Assembly: GCA_903872555.1 (NCBI GenBank)
Contig: CAIQLE010000184.1
Span: forward strand, 1-17,500
Direction of reading: 5' to 3'
DNA from: an uncultured bacterium
Lineage (GTDB): Bacteria > Pseudomonadota > Gammaproteobacteria > Burkholderiales > Burkholderiaceae_D
Length of the DNA stretch: 17,500 bases
Position numbers and translations under genes: made by a program. Under the pieces are notes generated by a model. It was not told the origin of the DNA, searched no databases, and was given only the letters and a program-made list of their open reading frames with translations. Every line of letters starts with the position of its first letter. Position 1 is the first letter of the stretch. Shown piece by piece: positions 1 through 7,960 of this stretch.

Positions 1-1295
1 ACGAACTGTTGCAGACGATCGGTATAGGCCGCCAGATATTTGATAGGTCGCAGTGCAACGCCAGATTTTTCAGCGGCGCGTGCAACGGCCGGTGCAATCT
101 TCAGCATCAGACGCGGATCAAAGGGCTTGGGTATCAGATACTCTGGCCCGAAGGACAGATTGGTCACGCCATAAGTGGTAGCGACCACATCCGACTGCTC
201 CGCCTGCGCCAGCTCTGCAATGGCATGCACGACCGCGATTTCCATCTCGCGTGTGATGGTGGTGGCGCCACAATCGAGTGCGCCACGGAAGATGTAAGGG
301 AAGCAGAGAACGTTGTTGACCTGATTCGGATAATCAGAACGGCCGGTGGCGATGATGGCGTCATCACGCACTTCGCGCACTTCTTCCGGCAGAATTTCCG
401 GCGTGGGATTAGCCAGTGCGAGCACCAGAGGATTTTTCGCCATGGCGCGCACCATGTCTTGTTTCAATACACCGCCAGCCGACAGGCCGAGGAAAATATC
501 AGCACCGGGAATCACTTCGGCCAGGGTACGTGCCTTGGTCTCTTGTGCAAATTTTTCTTTGTCCGGATCCATCAGCTCGGTACGGCCTTTGTAGACCACG
601 CCAGCCAGATCGGTGACAAAAATATTTTCAATCGGGAAGCCCAGATCAACAATCAGATCCAGACAGGCCAGCGCAGCTGCACCGGCACCCGAGACCACCA
701 GCTTGCAATGCTTGATATCTTTGCCGACCACTTTCAGGCCATTCATGATGGCAGCGCCGACAATGATGGCAGTGCCATGCTGGTCATCATGAAAGACCGG
801 AATTTTCATGCGGTCGCGCAGCTTGCGTTCTATGTAGAAGCACTCCGGCGCTTTGATGTCTTCCAGATTCACGCCACCAAAGGTGGGCTCGAGTGAAGCG
901 ATGATGTCGCACAGCTTGTCAGGATCAGATTCATTGATCTCGATATCGAAGACATCCACGCCGGCAAATTTCTTGAACAGCACACCCTTGCCTTCCATCA
1001 CAGGCTTGGCGGCCAGCGGGCCGATGTTGCCCAGACCCAGTACGGCGGTGCCGTTGGTGATGACGGCCACCAGATTGCCGCGTGCGGTGTAGCGGAAGGC
1101 ATTGGTGGGATCAGCCACGATCTCTTCACAGGCAGCGGCCACGCCGGGCGAATAGGCTAGCGCCAGATCGCGCTGATTGGTCAGCTGCTTGGTGGGTGTG
1201 ACACTGATTTTGCCGGGAGTGGGGAATTCGTGATATTCGAGCGCAGCCTGACGAAATTGTTCACGCTGTTCTTTTTGTTGTTTGCTGTCATCCAT
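1..1295 (-). CDS. maeB: NADP-dependent malic enzyme, N-terminal part (cut by window edge)
   Basis: Oxidatively decarboxylates malate to pyruvate, yielding NADPH, in the cytoplasm. Reading leftward from an ATG at 1295, about 431 residues are visible. They begin [10 protein letters not shown] and continue with the MaeB-typical [18 protein letters not shown] segment (residues 19-36) and [13 protein letters not shown] (81-93). HDDQHGTAI (169-177) is the divalent-metal/substrate region, and [10 protein letters not shown] (202-211) is the start of the NAD(P)-binding domain. Large bacterial MaeB proteins are about 760 residues with a phosphotransacetylase-like C-terminal domain; that part would lie beyond base 1 and cannot be confirmed. 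A GGAAAG stretch about 12 nt upstream of the ATG is a plausible ribosome binding site. The gene diverges from thiL. Identity is certain; which cofactor is preferred is inferred from family. Confidence 0.95.
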   Translation of the reverse strand, partial: MDDSKQQKEQREQFRQAALEYHEFPTPGKISVTPTKQLTNQRDLALAYSPGVAAACEEIVADPTNAFRYTARGNLVAVITNGTAVLGLGNIGPLAAKPVMEGKGVLFKKFAGVDVFDIEINESDPDKLCDIIASLEPTFGGVNLEDIKAPECFYIERKLRDRMKIPVFHDDQHGTAIIVGAAIMNGLKVVGKDIKHCKLVVSGAGAAALACLDLIVDLGFPIENIFVTDLAGVVYKGRTELMDPDKEKFAQETKARTLAEVIPGADIFLGLSAGGVLKQDMVRAMAKNPLVLALANPTPEILPEEVREVRDDAIIATGRSDYPNQVNNVLCFPYIFRGALDCGATTITREMEIAVVHAIAELAQAEQSDVVATTYGVTNLSFGPEYLIPKPFDPRLMLKIAPAVARAAEKSGVALRPIKYLAAYTDRLQQF

Positions 1296-1349
1296 GCTCG
1301 ACTGTCTTTCCGGGTGCGTACTAACGTACATAAGAATGGCTGATTTTAT

Positions 1350-1363
1350 CAGAGGAGCCTCTG
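1350..1363. promoter_or_regulatory. Short palindrome in the maeB/thiL divergent region
   Basis: CAGAGG-AG-CCTCTG is a perfect 6-bp inverted repeat with a 2-base centre. It sits in the 142-bp gap between the divergent maeB and thiL starts. Such a symmetric site could be an operator, but no known regulator consensus is recognised and it may be chance. Confidence 0.2.
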
Positions 1364-1424
1364 GCGTATGACCTGAATGAAATGCGAAGTTTTCAACTGA
1401 ACTCCCATCTAAAGCGGGTTCGGT

Positions 1425-1430
1425 ACAATC
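1425..1430 (+). promoter_or_regulatory. Possible -10 box (TACAAT) just upstream of thiL
   Basis: TACAAT matches the sigma-70 -10 consensus at five of six positions and ends about 7 bases before the thiL ATG. Transcription would therefore start at or next to the start codon. No convincing -35 box is seen at 16-18 bp spacing, and no Shine-Dalgarno precedes the ATG. Confidence 0.3.
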
Positions 1431-1437
1431 CCTGCCT

Positions 1438-2406
1438 ATGTTGTCTGAATTTGAACTGATTTCGCGTTTTTTCACCCGTGCACCCCGCTCCGGCGGCGCA
1501 CTGCGGTTGGGCGTGGGCGACGACTGCGCATTACTGGCAGCGCCTGCCGCTGAAATACTCGCCGTATCCACCGACATGCTGGTTGAAGGTCGCCACTTCT
1601 TTGCGGGCGCAGAACCCGAAGCCTTGGGCCACAAGGCCCTTGCAGTCAACCTTTCGGATCTGGCTGCTATGGGCGCACGTCCGCTGGGCTTTTCACTGGC
1701 ACTGGCTTTGCCGGCGGCGAACGAGGACTGGCTTGAAAAATTTTCACGCGGCCTGTTTGCGCTGGCCGACTTGCACCAGATGGATTTGATCGGTGGTGAC
1801 ACCACGCGCGGCCCGCTCAATCTCTGCATCACCATCTTTGGCAGCGTGCCTGAGTCAGCTGCACTGCGCCGCACTGGCGCCAAAGCGGGTGATGAGATCT
1901 GGGTTTCAGGCACGCTGGGCGATGCGCGTCTGGCGCTGGAAGCATTGCAGGGCAAGCTGACGCTGACGGCTTACCAACTCAGTATCGCAGCACAGCGGCT
2001 GCACCGCCCCACGCCGCGTATCGCTCTCGGCCTGGCATTGCGCGGCATTGCCAGTGCAGCGATTGATGTGTCGGATGGTTTGCTGGGCGATCTGGGACAC
2101 GTACTCGACGCCTCTGGCACAGGTGCTGTGATTCAGGCCGACGCCCTGCCTCTGGGAGCGGCACTCAGAACCCAAAGCAAAACCATGCAAAATGAATTTG
2201 CTCTGAACGGGGGCGATGATTACGAACTCTGCTTCACCGCGCCCGTCCATCAGCATGCTGCCGTACTGGCTGCAGGACTCACGGCTGATGTGGCGCTGAC
2301 ATGCATAGGCCACATCCGTGCCGAAGCGGGGCTGCACATCACGGATGCCTCAGGCCAGCCGCTGGCAATCAGCTCACATTCTTTCGATCATTTCGCGCGA
2401 CCATGA
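1438..2406 (+). CDS. thiL: Thiamine-monophosphate kinase
   Basis: Phosphorylates thiamine monophosphate with ATP to thiamine pyrophosphate, the last step of cofactor synthesis, in the cytoplasm. The 322-residue protein has the ThiL/PurM-family signature in order. GVGDDC is at 25-30, STDMLVEG at 44-51, NLSDLAAMGA at 71-80, and GGDTTRG at 119-125. The second-domain motifs DVSDGLLGDL (210-219) and NGGDDYEL (257-264) follow. These acidic motifs bind Mg-ATP and substrate. Length is normal for the family. The ATG at 1438 gives the expected N-terminus MLSEFELI, although there is no Shine-Dalgarno. The stop overlaps the pgpA start (ATGA), so the two are translationally coupled. Confidence 0.96.
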   Translation: MLSEFELISRFFTRAPRSGGALRLGVGDDCALLAAPAAEILAVSTDMLVEGRHFFAGAEPEALGHKALAVNLSDLAAMGARPLGFSLALALPAANEDWLEKFSRGLFALADLHQMDLIGGDTTRGPLNLCITIFGSVPESAALRRTGAKAGDEIWVSGTLGDARLALEALQGKLTLTAYQLSIAAQRLHRPTPRIALGLALRGIASAAIDVSDGLLGDLGHVLDASGTGAVIQADALPLGAALRTQSKTMQNEFALNGGDDYELCFTAPVHQHAAVLAAGLTADVALTCIGHIRAEAGLHITDASGQPLAISSHSFDHFARP

Positions 2407-2954
2407 TGACACCTAATGAAGCAGGATCTGCAGCGTCCGCAGCACCTCATGCAACTCAGGCACCGAGACGCCCGAATGCCGCCTTCATGCTTTCCCACCC
2501 TGCTCACCTGCTGGCGCTAGGCTTTGGCAGCGGACTGTCGCGGATCATGCCCGGCACCATGGGCACGCTGTTTGGCTGGCTATGCTTTGATACTTTTTCT
2601 GCACGCTGGCCCGAGCTGTTTACCTCGACCGTCTGGGGCCTGATCATTCTGATAGGTTTCATGATGGGTGTCTGGGCCTGTGAAAAAACCGGACGCGCCC
2701 TCGGCGTGCCGGATCACGGCGGTATGGTCTGGGATGAAATGATTGCGATCTGGCTGGTGCTCTTGTTGGTGACACCTGCCAGCTTCAGACAAGAATGCAT
2801 GGCCGTTCTGATTTTCCGTGCCTTCGACATGATCAAGCCACCACCGATACGCCAATTTGAACAACACTACAAAGGTGGCTTTGGCGTGATGGCAGATGAC
2901 ATCATTGCCGCTTTCCTGACCTTGCTGGTGCTTGCCTTGTGGCGCTTCCTGTGA
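2403..2954 (+). CDS. pgpA: Phosphatidylglycerophosphatase A
   Basis: Dephosphorylates phosphatidylglycerophosphate to phosphatidylglycerol in the inner membrane. From the ATG at 2403 the product is 183 residues. An Ala/Pro-rich N-terminal tail of about 30 residues precedes the conserved core. LSRIMPGTMGTLFGW is at 45-59, DHGGMVWDEM at 104-113, FDMIKPPPI at 141-149, and GVMADDIIAA at 161-170. Hydrophobic segments near 72-92, 112-125 and 166-181 fit a multi-pass membrane enzyme. The open frame extends upstream into thiL, but the ATG inside the ATGA overlap is the sensible start; ATG 2406 is an equally possible alternative. thiL-pgpA adjacency is common in proteobacteria. Confidence 0.93.
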   Translation: MMTPNEAGSAASAAPHATQAPRRPNAAFMLSHPAHLLALGFGSGLSRIMPGTMGTLFGWLCFDTFSARWPELFTSTVWGLIILIGFMMGVWACEKTGRALGVPDHGGMVWDEMIAIWLVLLLVTPASFRQECMAVLIFRAFDMIKPPPIRQFEQHYKGGFGVMADDIIAAFLTLLVLALWRFL

Positions 2955-2987
2955 AATCCTGAAACCATAATCAATCAGGAGACGATC

Positions 2988-3473
2988 ATGGACAGATTGC
3001 GTGAACTGGCCGAACAAGTCGGCCATGCCCTGCAAAAAAAACGCTGGCTGCTGGCGACCGCCGAATCCATAACGGGTGGAAGTATTTCTCAAGCCATTAC
3101 CGATGTTCCGGGTTCATCTGAATGGTTTGATTGCGGCTTTGCGACTTATTCAAATATATCTAAAACCGAATTTCTGGATGTGCCCGCCGCACTGATTGCA
3201 CAGGAAGGCGCGGTCAGTGAAGAGGTAGCAGCGGCCATGGCGGCGGGTGTACTGGCCAATACCGATGCCGATGTCACGCTCGCCACCACCGGCATTGCCG
3301 GACCCAGTGGTGCAGTTCCGGGCAAGCCTGTGGGCACGGTCTGCTTTGCCTGGGCGCATGGCAGCATGGTCCATACAGAGCGCCATGTATTCAGTGGTGA
3401 CCGTCAGGCTGTCCGCGCACAAACGACTGAATTTGCTTTGCAGGGCCTGTTGAAATTTATGGAGCAACTATAA
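2988..3473 (+). CDS. pncC: Nicotinamide-nucleotide amidohydrolase (CinA C-terminal family)
   Basis: Deamidates nicotinamide mononucleotide to nicotinate mononucleotide, recycling NMN (for example that released by DNA ligase) back to NAD. The 161-residue protein is the stand-alone CinA C-terminal domain and lacks the N-terminal molybdopterin-binding-like domain of full CinA. Visible motifs are TAESITGGSISQAIT (24-38), GFATYSN near 50-56, and TGIAGPSG followed by PGKPVGTVCF (101-120). Length is typical of PncC. A strong Shine-Dalgarno, AGGAGA at 2977-2982, sits 5 bases before the ATG. It lies 33 bp after pgpA and 2 bp before the next gene, so it is probably co-transcribed with both. Confidence 0.93.
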   Translation: MDRLRELAEQVGHALQKKRWLLATAESITGGSISQAITDVPGSSEWFDCGFATYSNISKTEFLDVPAALIAQEGAVSEEVAAAMAAGVLANTDADVTLATTGIAGPSGAVPGKPVGTVCFAWAHGSMVHTERHVFSGDRQAVRAQTTEFALQGLLKFMEQL

Positions 3474-3475
3474 AA

Positions 3476-4354
3476 ATGTTAGAACGCTTTACGCAAGAAC
3501 GCCGCGAAGTGAATGGCGTGCAGATTCATTTCCGCCATGGTGGCAAGGGCCCTCCCTTATTGCTCTTGCATGGTTATCCTCAGTCGCATGTGATCTGGCA
3601 TGGTGTGGCTGATGCACTGGCTGAGCATTTCACGCTGGTGATGCCTGACTTGCGCGGCTATGGCGATTCTTCCAAGCCCGCGGGCGATGCCGCACACCTC
3701 AATTATTCCAAGCGCGTGATGGCGCAGGACATGTTGGATTTAATGAGCAGTCTGGGTCACAAAACCTTCGATCTCTGTGGCCATGATCGTGGCGGCAGAG
3801 TGGCGCACCGATTGGCACTGGATCATCCGCAGCGAGTGAAAAAATTAATGATTGCGGATATCTCGCCCACCCGCACCATGTTTGAAAAAACAGATAAGCG
3901 CTTTGCTGATGCTTACTATCACTGGTTCTTTCTGGCACAACCCTACCCTCTGCCTGAAACACTCATCAACAATAATGCGCGGTTTTTTATTGATTACACG
4001 CTGGGCGGCTGGGGCTCAGCTGGCACGAGTTTCTTTGCACCTGATGCAATGGAAGAATATCGCCGCTGCTTCTGCGACCCAGCCATGATTCATGCAGGCT
4101 GCGAAGATTATCGTGCAGCATCAACGATCGATCTGGTGCACGATGAAGATCATGAACACAACAAGATCAGCTGCCCGCTCCACATCGTATGGGGCGAGCA
4201 TGGCATCATCGCCAGACTGTTTTCGCCGCTGGAAGACTGGCAAGCCAAAGCTACCGTCAAGGTGACGGGCAAGGCCTTAGCTGGCGGTCATTTCCTACTG
4301 GATGAAGTACCGGATGCAATGCTGGCCGAGATGCTGATGTTTTTTCGTGACTGA
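3476..4354 (+). CDS. Alpha/beta hydrolase with fluoroacetate-dehalogenase-type active site
   Basis: A 292-residue alpha/beta-hydrolase-fold protein without a signal peptide. Motifs in order are LLLLHGYPQSH (28-38), DLRGYGDSSKP (58-68), and the nucleophile elbow GHDRGGR (102-108) with Asp104 rather than Ser. In fluoroacetate dehalogenases the key residues are the Asp nucleophile, two Arg carboxylate binders, a second Asp, a His-Trp-Tyr halide pocket and the general-base His. All have a counterpart here: D104, R105, R108, D128, H149, W150 (YYHWFFLAQPYPLPE), Y212 (CEDYRAA) and H272. The start follows the pncC stop by 2 bp, and a cluster role is inferred from this spacing only. An epoxide hydrolase or other Asp-nucleophile haloacid/ester hydrolase is the alternative. 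Natural substrate is unknown. Confidence 0.85.
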   Translation: MLERFTQERREVNGVQIHFRHGGKGPPLLLLHGYPQSHVIWHGVADALAEHFTLVMPDLRGYGDSSKPAGDAAHLNYSKRVMAQDMLDLMSSLGHKTFDLCGHDRGGRVAHRLALDHPQRVKKLMIADISPTRTMFEKTDKRFADAYYHWFFLAQPYPLPETLINNNARFFIDYTLGGWGSAGTSFFAPDAMEEYRRCFCDPAMIHAGCEDYRAASTIDLVHDEDHEHNKISCPLHIVWGEHGIIARLFSPLEDWQAKATVKVTGKALAGGHFLLDEVPDAMLAEMLMFFRD

Positions 4355-4434
4355 AAAAAACAGCGGCAGGTTCAGCAGGCTTGGGTCCGTGGAGACTGCA
4401 AGTGACTGTAGCAATCCTGCCCTTATGGATATTT

Positions 4435-4540
4435 AGAGCCTGTCTCGTTAGGTCGATGGCAAGGCGGCAGCGGTGCAGACAGTACGAATAGTACGGCAAA
4501 CTGCTGCCAACGCCGGCAGCGGCCTAAGGAGACAGGCTCT
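4435..4540. repeat. 106-bp imperfect palindrome with 18-bp terminal inverted repeats (MITE/REP-like)
   Basis: The left arm AGAGCCTGTCTCGTTAGG (4435-4452) matches the reverse complement of 4523-4540 at 17 of 18 bases. The interior is GC-rich and internally repetitive: GGCGGCAGCGG (4463-4473) recurs as GCCGGCAGCGG (4512-4522), and AGTAC occurs twice around GAAT from 4481. It contains no ORF. It lies in the gap between two convergent genes, the usual location for dispersed non-autonomous repeats. It could also fold as a strong hairpin and act as a two-way transcription stop. Only one copy is present in this window, so dispersal is inferred. Confidence 0.65.
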
Positions 4541-4584
4541 TAATCTGCGTTCTTTCGATTAGTGCCAACAGCTGTCTGAATAGC

Positions 4585-5409
4585 TTATGAATGTCGGAAA
4601 CGATTAATCGCATCGCGCGTTTCTTGCGCCACGCGCGCGCCGGCCTGTGCATAGTTTTCACCACGGGTAGCTTTGGCGTACAGGATCGCACGCGATGAAT
4701 TGATGATCATGCCACCGCCATTCGCTGTCTGACCGGCGTTCACAGCGGCTTCAATATCACCACCTTGCGCGCCTATGCCTGGCACCAGCAAGGGCATGTC
4801 ACCGACGATATTGCGCACCTGAGCAATCTCCGCAGGGAAGGTTGCACCGACCACCAGAGCGCACTGGCCATTCGTATTCCATTTGTCTGCCACCATTTGC
4901 GCCACATGCTGATACAGGGGCTTACCATCGACCGACAGGGACTGCAGATCTGAGCCGCCGGGATTGGAGGTGCGGCACAACACGATCGTGCCGCGATCTT
5001 TCCATTCCAGATAAGGCGCAATCGAATCAAAACCCATATAAGGATTGACGGTGACAGCATCAGCACGATAACGCTCAAAGGCTTCCAGCGCATATTGCTC
5101 TGCGGTAGCGCCTATGTCGCCGCGCTTTGCGTCGAGAATGAGGGGCAGATGCGGATACACTTCTTTCAGGTAATCACACACAGTTTCCAGTTCATCTTCC
5201 GCCGACTGTGAGGCGAAATAAGCAATCTGCGGCTTAAAAGCACAAGCCAGATGCGCCGTAGCATCAATGATGGCGCGGCAAAAAGTAAAGATGGCATCAG
5301 GACGTTTCCGCAGCTCGGGCGAAAAACGCGAGAGGTCAGGGTCTAACCCTACGCAGAGCAGGGAGTTATTTTTTTTGGTGGCAGCAGCCAGTTGATCGAT
5401 GAATTTCAC
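4585..5409 (-). CDS. pyrF: Orotidine 5'-phosphate decarboxylase
   Basis: Converts OMP to UMP, the last step of de novo pyrimidine synthesis. The 274-residue product is the longer proteobacterial/mycobacterial class of PyrF. It begins [10 protein letters not shown] and carries the catalytic [12 protein letters not shown] motif (92-103; D93, K95, D98), LLCVGLDPD (17-25), [10 protein letters not shown] (121-130) and NPGGSDLQ (149-156). The start is a GTG at 5409: a TAA lies in frame 15 bases upstream, and no other start gives the conserved N-terminus. The ribosome binding site is poor, so initiation may be weak. It converges on the alpha/beta hydrolase, with the inverted-repeat element between them, and diverges from the transporter gene. 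Confidence 0.96.
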   Translation of the reverse strand: MKFIDQLAAATKKNNSLLCVGLDPDLSRFSPELRKRPDAIFTFCRAIIDATAHLACAFKPQIAYFASQSAEDELETVCDYLKEVYPHLPLILDAKRGDIGATAEQYALEAFERYRADAVTVNPYMGFDSIAPYLEWKDRGTIVLCRTSNPGGSDLQSLSVDGKPLYQHVAQMVADKWNTNGQCALVVGATFPAEIAQVRNIVGDMPLLVPGIGAQGGDIEAAVNAGQTANGGGMIINSSRAILYAKATRGENYAQAGARVAQETRDAINRFRHS

Positions 5410-5428
5410 GTAAGCCCGAGTTTAGAAA

Positions 5429-5466
5429 GCACAATGGCTCTATTGTAGCCTGTCATGCTATTGTGC
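5429..5466. promoter_or_regulatory. Inverted repeat in the pyrF/transporter divergent promoter region
   Basis: GCACAAT (5429-5435) and ATTGTGC (5460-5466) form a 7-bp inverted repeat. A third ATTGT at 5442-5446 forms an ACAAT/ATTGT pair with the left arm. The minus-strand reading of 5442-5447 is TACAAT, a plausible pyrF -10 box, so the repeat would overlap the promoter. No regulator consensus is recognised. Confidence 0.25.
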
Positions 5467-5512
5467 CGCCCCTGAGGCCTGACATCACAAGCCGGATTCA
5501 CACGAAGTGCTC

Positions 5513-6406
5513 ATGAACCAACTGACCCGCAAAGACCTGATACTGCTCGCTCTTCTGACCTTATTCTGGGGTCTGAACTGGCCTGTCATGAAAATCGGTG
5601 TGCGTGAATTTCCGCCACTGACTTTTCGCACCATAGGCATGCTGGGCGGTGTGTTGGTCATCTGGCTGGCTGCGCGCCTGCAAGGGGTGTCTCTGAAAAT
5701 ACCGAAAGGTGAAGTACTCACGATTGCCAAGCTGGCCTTACCGAATATGCTGATCTGGCATGCCCTCATCATCATCGGCGTCAAACTTCTCTCCTCCGGG
5801 CGCGCCGCAATACTCGGTTACACCATGCCGGCCTGGGCCGTGCTCTCGGGCCTGATTTTTTTTGGTGACCGCATCAATCGCGCCTCACTGCTGGGCATCG
5901 TACTGGCCATGAGTGGTGCTGCTTTATTGCTATCGAGTGAATTTCAGAAAATTACCGGTCAGCCTATGGGCACGCTGGTCGTCCTGATCGCTGCCGCCAG
6001 TTGGGGCTTGGGCACGGTGTTGATGAAGCGCAGCCGCATTGACATGCCTGTCATCGCGTTAACTTTCTGGATGTTGACGATGACGACCATGGTGATGGCG
6101 ATCTTGTCAGTCGTATTGGAATGGCCGCAGATTCGTTTCCCTAAGCCTGTGGAATGGGCCGCCATTCTGTATAACGCCGCCATCATCTTTGGCTTTGCCC
6201 ATGTGGTGTGGTTTCGTCTGGCGCGCTTACTGCCACCCGTGGCCTCCAGTCTGTCGGTGATGTTCATTCCGGTACTAGGGACGTTTTCCGGTGCATGGCT
6301 GCTGCATGAAACACCCCAGTGGCAAGACTATGCAGCCATTCTGCTGATCGTGGCGGCCATGTCGACGGTGATGTTCAGGCCACGCAGTGCTGATGTTTCA
6401 TCATAA
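5513..6406 (+). CDS. EamA/DMT-superfamily transporter
   Basis: A 297-residue inner-membrane protein, almost wholly hydrophobic, with about ten predicted membrane segments. These form two EamA repeats, roughly residues 9-142 and 153-290. The opening LLTLFWGLNWPVMKIG (13-28) is characteristic of the drug/metabolite transporter superfamily, whose members usually export amino acids or metabolites. The second repeat starts AASWGLGTVLMKRS, mirroring the first. The frame can extend to a GTG at 5507, but the ATG at 5513 is preferred; only a weak GAAG precedes it. Substrate cannot be told from sequence. It stands alone between divergent pyrF and convergent dacB. Confidence 0.88.
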   Translation: MNQLTRKDLILLALLTLFWGLNWPVMKIGVREFPPLTFRTIGMLGGVLVIWLAARLQGVSLKIPKGEVLTIAKLALPNMLIWHALIIIGVKLLSSGRAAILGYTMPAWAVLSGLIFFGDRINRASLLGIVLAMSGAALLLSSEFQKITGQPMGTLVVLIAAASWGLGTVLMKRSRIDMPVIALTFWMLTMTTMVMAILSVVLEWPQIRFPKPVEWAAILYNAAIIFGFAHVVWFRLARLLPPVASSLSVMFIPVLGTFSGAWLLHETPQWQDYAAILLIVAAMSTVMFRPRSADVSS

Positions 6407-6408
6407 AA

Positions 6409-6441
6409 ATCGACGCATGATCGAAGCATGATCGACACATG
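6409..6441. repeat. Three tandem 11-bp repeats downstream of the transporter gene
   Basis: Three consecutive units read ATCGACGCATG, ATCGAAGCATG and ATCGACACATG. Each differs from the first by at most one base, and a decayed fourth unit (ATGAATGCAT) follows. The array fills most of the 55-bp gap between the convergent transporter and dacB genes. No terminator-like T-run is present. Confidence 0.7.
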
Positions 6442-6461
6442 ATGAATGCATTCACATTGAA

Positions 6462-7937
6462 TTAATAATTGTCGTAGATCCATTCCAGCAGCCTGTCAAA
6501 CCCCGCCCGCGCCTCATTTGCATTCGGATGATTGATCATGCAGACCACCACAATGCGCCGACCTGATTTCGCGCTGACATAACCCGCAATACTCGCTACA
6601 TCACCCAGACTTCCGGTCTTGATATGCGCATGGCCTTTGACTGCTGCTTCAGCCACGCGCTTGCCCATGGTGCCATCCAGTCCTGCAACAGGTAGTGAGG
6701 CGATAAACTCAGGCATAGTCGCTTGTTGCCAGGCACGTTGTAATAATGAGGCCATGCTTCTGGCTGAAATGCGTGCCTCGCGTGACAGCCCCGAGCCATT
6801 ATCCAGCACCATGCCCGCGCTTTCGATGCCACTGGCGGCCAGCCAGTTGACTACTTTTCCATTCGCGATGGCCGCAGTGGCAGGCACGCCGCCGGGCTGC
6901 GCTGCGATAGTGAGCAAAAGATTACGCGCCATGACATTGTTGCTGTATTTATTGATATCACGTATGTCTTGCGCCAGTGTGGCTGACTGCCATTGCGCCA
7001 GCTCGCGACTATTCGGGCTGGCCTTGCCTTCGCGTGTTTCACCGCTGATGCTGCCACCCAGCTCTGACCACAGCGCGCGAAACACGGCATTGAAATACTG
7101 CACATGATTCAGTGTGTGTAAATGAAAGCTCATGCTGCGCTCACCACAGGCAATCGGATAGCTGCCGGCAAAGCGCAAGCCTTGTGGGCTCAGTTCCGGC
7201 TGCAACTGCACACGCACATCATTGCAGGCCGCCGGGCTTAGTTTGGGTACTTGAACTGTAAAGCCAGACAGGGGCGGCTCGAAACTGATGTGCAGGCTTT
7301 GTGTCGCAAGATCCGGGCTGAGACGCACTTGCAAAGCCTTGGCATCAAGCAGCAAGGCATCGGGCAGCGCATTGTAGGAACGGCTGGGCTGACCATCAAA
7401 GACAGCGGTATCGTCAGGCATGACCTGAAACAAACTGCGATCCAGCAACAGATTGCCGCGAATATCGCGCAGGCCCATGCTGCGCAATTGTCGCAACAAG
7501 CGCCACAGGTCTTCATAAGCGAAGCGGGGATCACCACTGCCTTCAATGACTAAATTACCTTGCAATACATCGCCGCTTTGCACTCCGTCGGCATAGACAC
7601 GCGTGATCCAGCGATAATTCGGACCCAACAATTCCAGCGCTGCCTGCGTCGTCACCAGCTTCATGATGGAAGCTGGCTTGAATGAGGATTGGTTATTCAG
7701 CGAGAGCAGCGCTGACTTGTCATTCACACCACGCACATCGAGTGCAACGCTGTCGAGGTTCACACCAGCCTGTTTCAGAGACTGAGTAAACACGGCTGGC
7801 AGCGGGGCAGAAATGACGTTCAGGCCATGTGCACCCAAAGCCAGCAACAACACAGACTGGCACAACATTCGCAGCATTGAATTTCGCGACAGGCACATAA
7901 GCATAGTCTGAGGATCTTGAGAAAAAAATGAAAACAT
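6462..7937 (-). CDS. dacB: D-alanyl-D-alanine carboxypeptidase/endopeptidase, PBP4 family
   Basis: Periplasmic penicillin-binding protein of the S13 family that trims or cleaves peptidoglycan peptides. All three active-site motifs are present: SIMK with nucleophile S90 (90-93), SNN (332-334) and KTG (440-442). The family segments LDNGSGLSR (378-386) and DGTMGKR (421-427) are also there. The N-terminus holds a signal peptide, MLRMLCQSVLLLALGAHG, followed by a likely signal peptidase I site near VISA. The 491-residue length assumes the ATG at 7937. Internal ATGs at residues 12, 14 or 21 would put the signal peptide at the very N-terminus and may be the true start. No clear ribosome binding site decides it. 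Mature length matches E. coli DacB. Confidence 0.93.
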   Translation of the reverse strand: MFSFFSQDPQTMLMCLSRNSMLRMLCQSVLLLALGAHGLNVISAPLPAVFTQSLKQAGVNLDSVALDVRGVNDKSALLSLNNQSSFKPASIMKLVTTQAALELLGPNYRWITRVYADGVQSGDVLQGNLVIEGSGDPRFAYEDLWRLLRQLRSMGLRDIRGNLLLDRSLFQVMPDDTAVFDGQPSRSYNALPDALLLDAKALQVRLSPDLATQSLHISFEPPLSGFTVQVPKLSPAACNDVRVQLQPELSPQGLRFAGSYPIACGERSMSFHLHTLNHVQYFNAVFRALWSELGGSISGETREGKASPNSRELAQWQSATLAQDIRDINKYSNNVMARNLLLTIAAQPGGVPATAAIANGKVVNWLAASGIESAGMVLDNGSGLSREARISARSMASLLQRAWQQATMPEFIASLPVAGLDGTMGKRVAEAAVKGHAHIKTGSLGDVASIAGYVSAKSGRRIVVVCMINHPNANEARAGFDRLLEWIYDNY

Positions 7938-7940
7938 TCT

Positions 7941-7960
7941 GCTGCATTATTCCATGCAGC
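7941..7960 (-). promoter_or_regulatory. Hairpin immediately upstream of the longest dacB start
   Basis: GCTGCAT (7941-7947) and ATGCAGC (7954-7960) form a 7-bp stem with a 6-base loop. On the minus strand it ends only a few bases before the ATG at 7937. It would cover the position of a ribosome binding site, with GGAATA in the loop. It may be a translation-control hairpin, or a hint that the true dacB start lies further in. Confidence 0.3.

Noticed and set aside
9..896. 295-codon open frame on the plus strand at the left edge
   Set aside because: It lies entirely antisense to maeB, whose minus-strand translation is an unmistakable malic enzyme.
2301..2402. Upstream extension of pgpA inside thiL
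   Set aside because: The ATGA overlap at 2403 is a standard coupled start; the extension has no family similarity.
6409..6441. CRISPR-like array
   Set aside because: The 11-bp units are contiguous with no spacers, and no cas genes are present.
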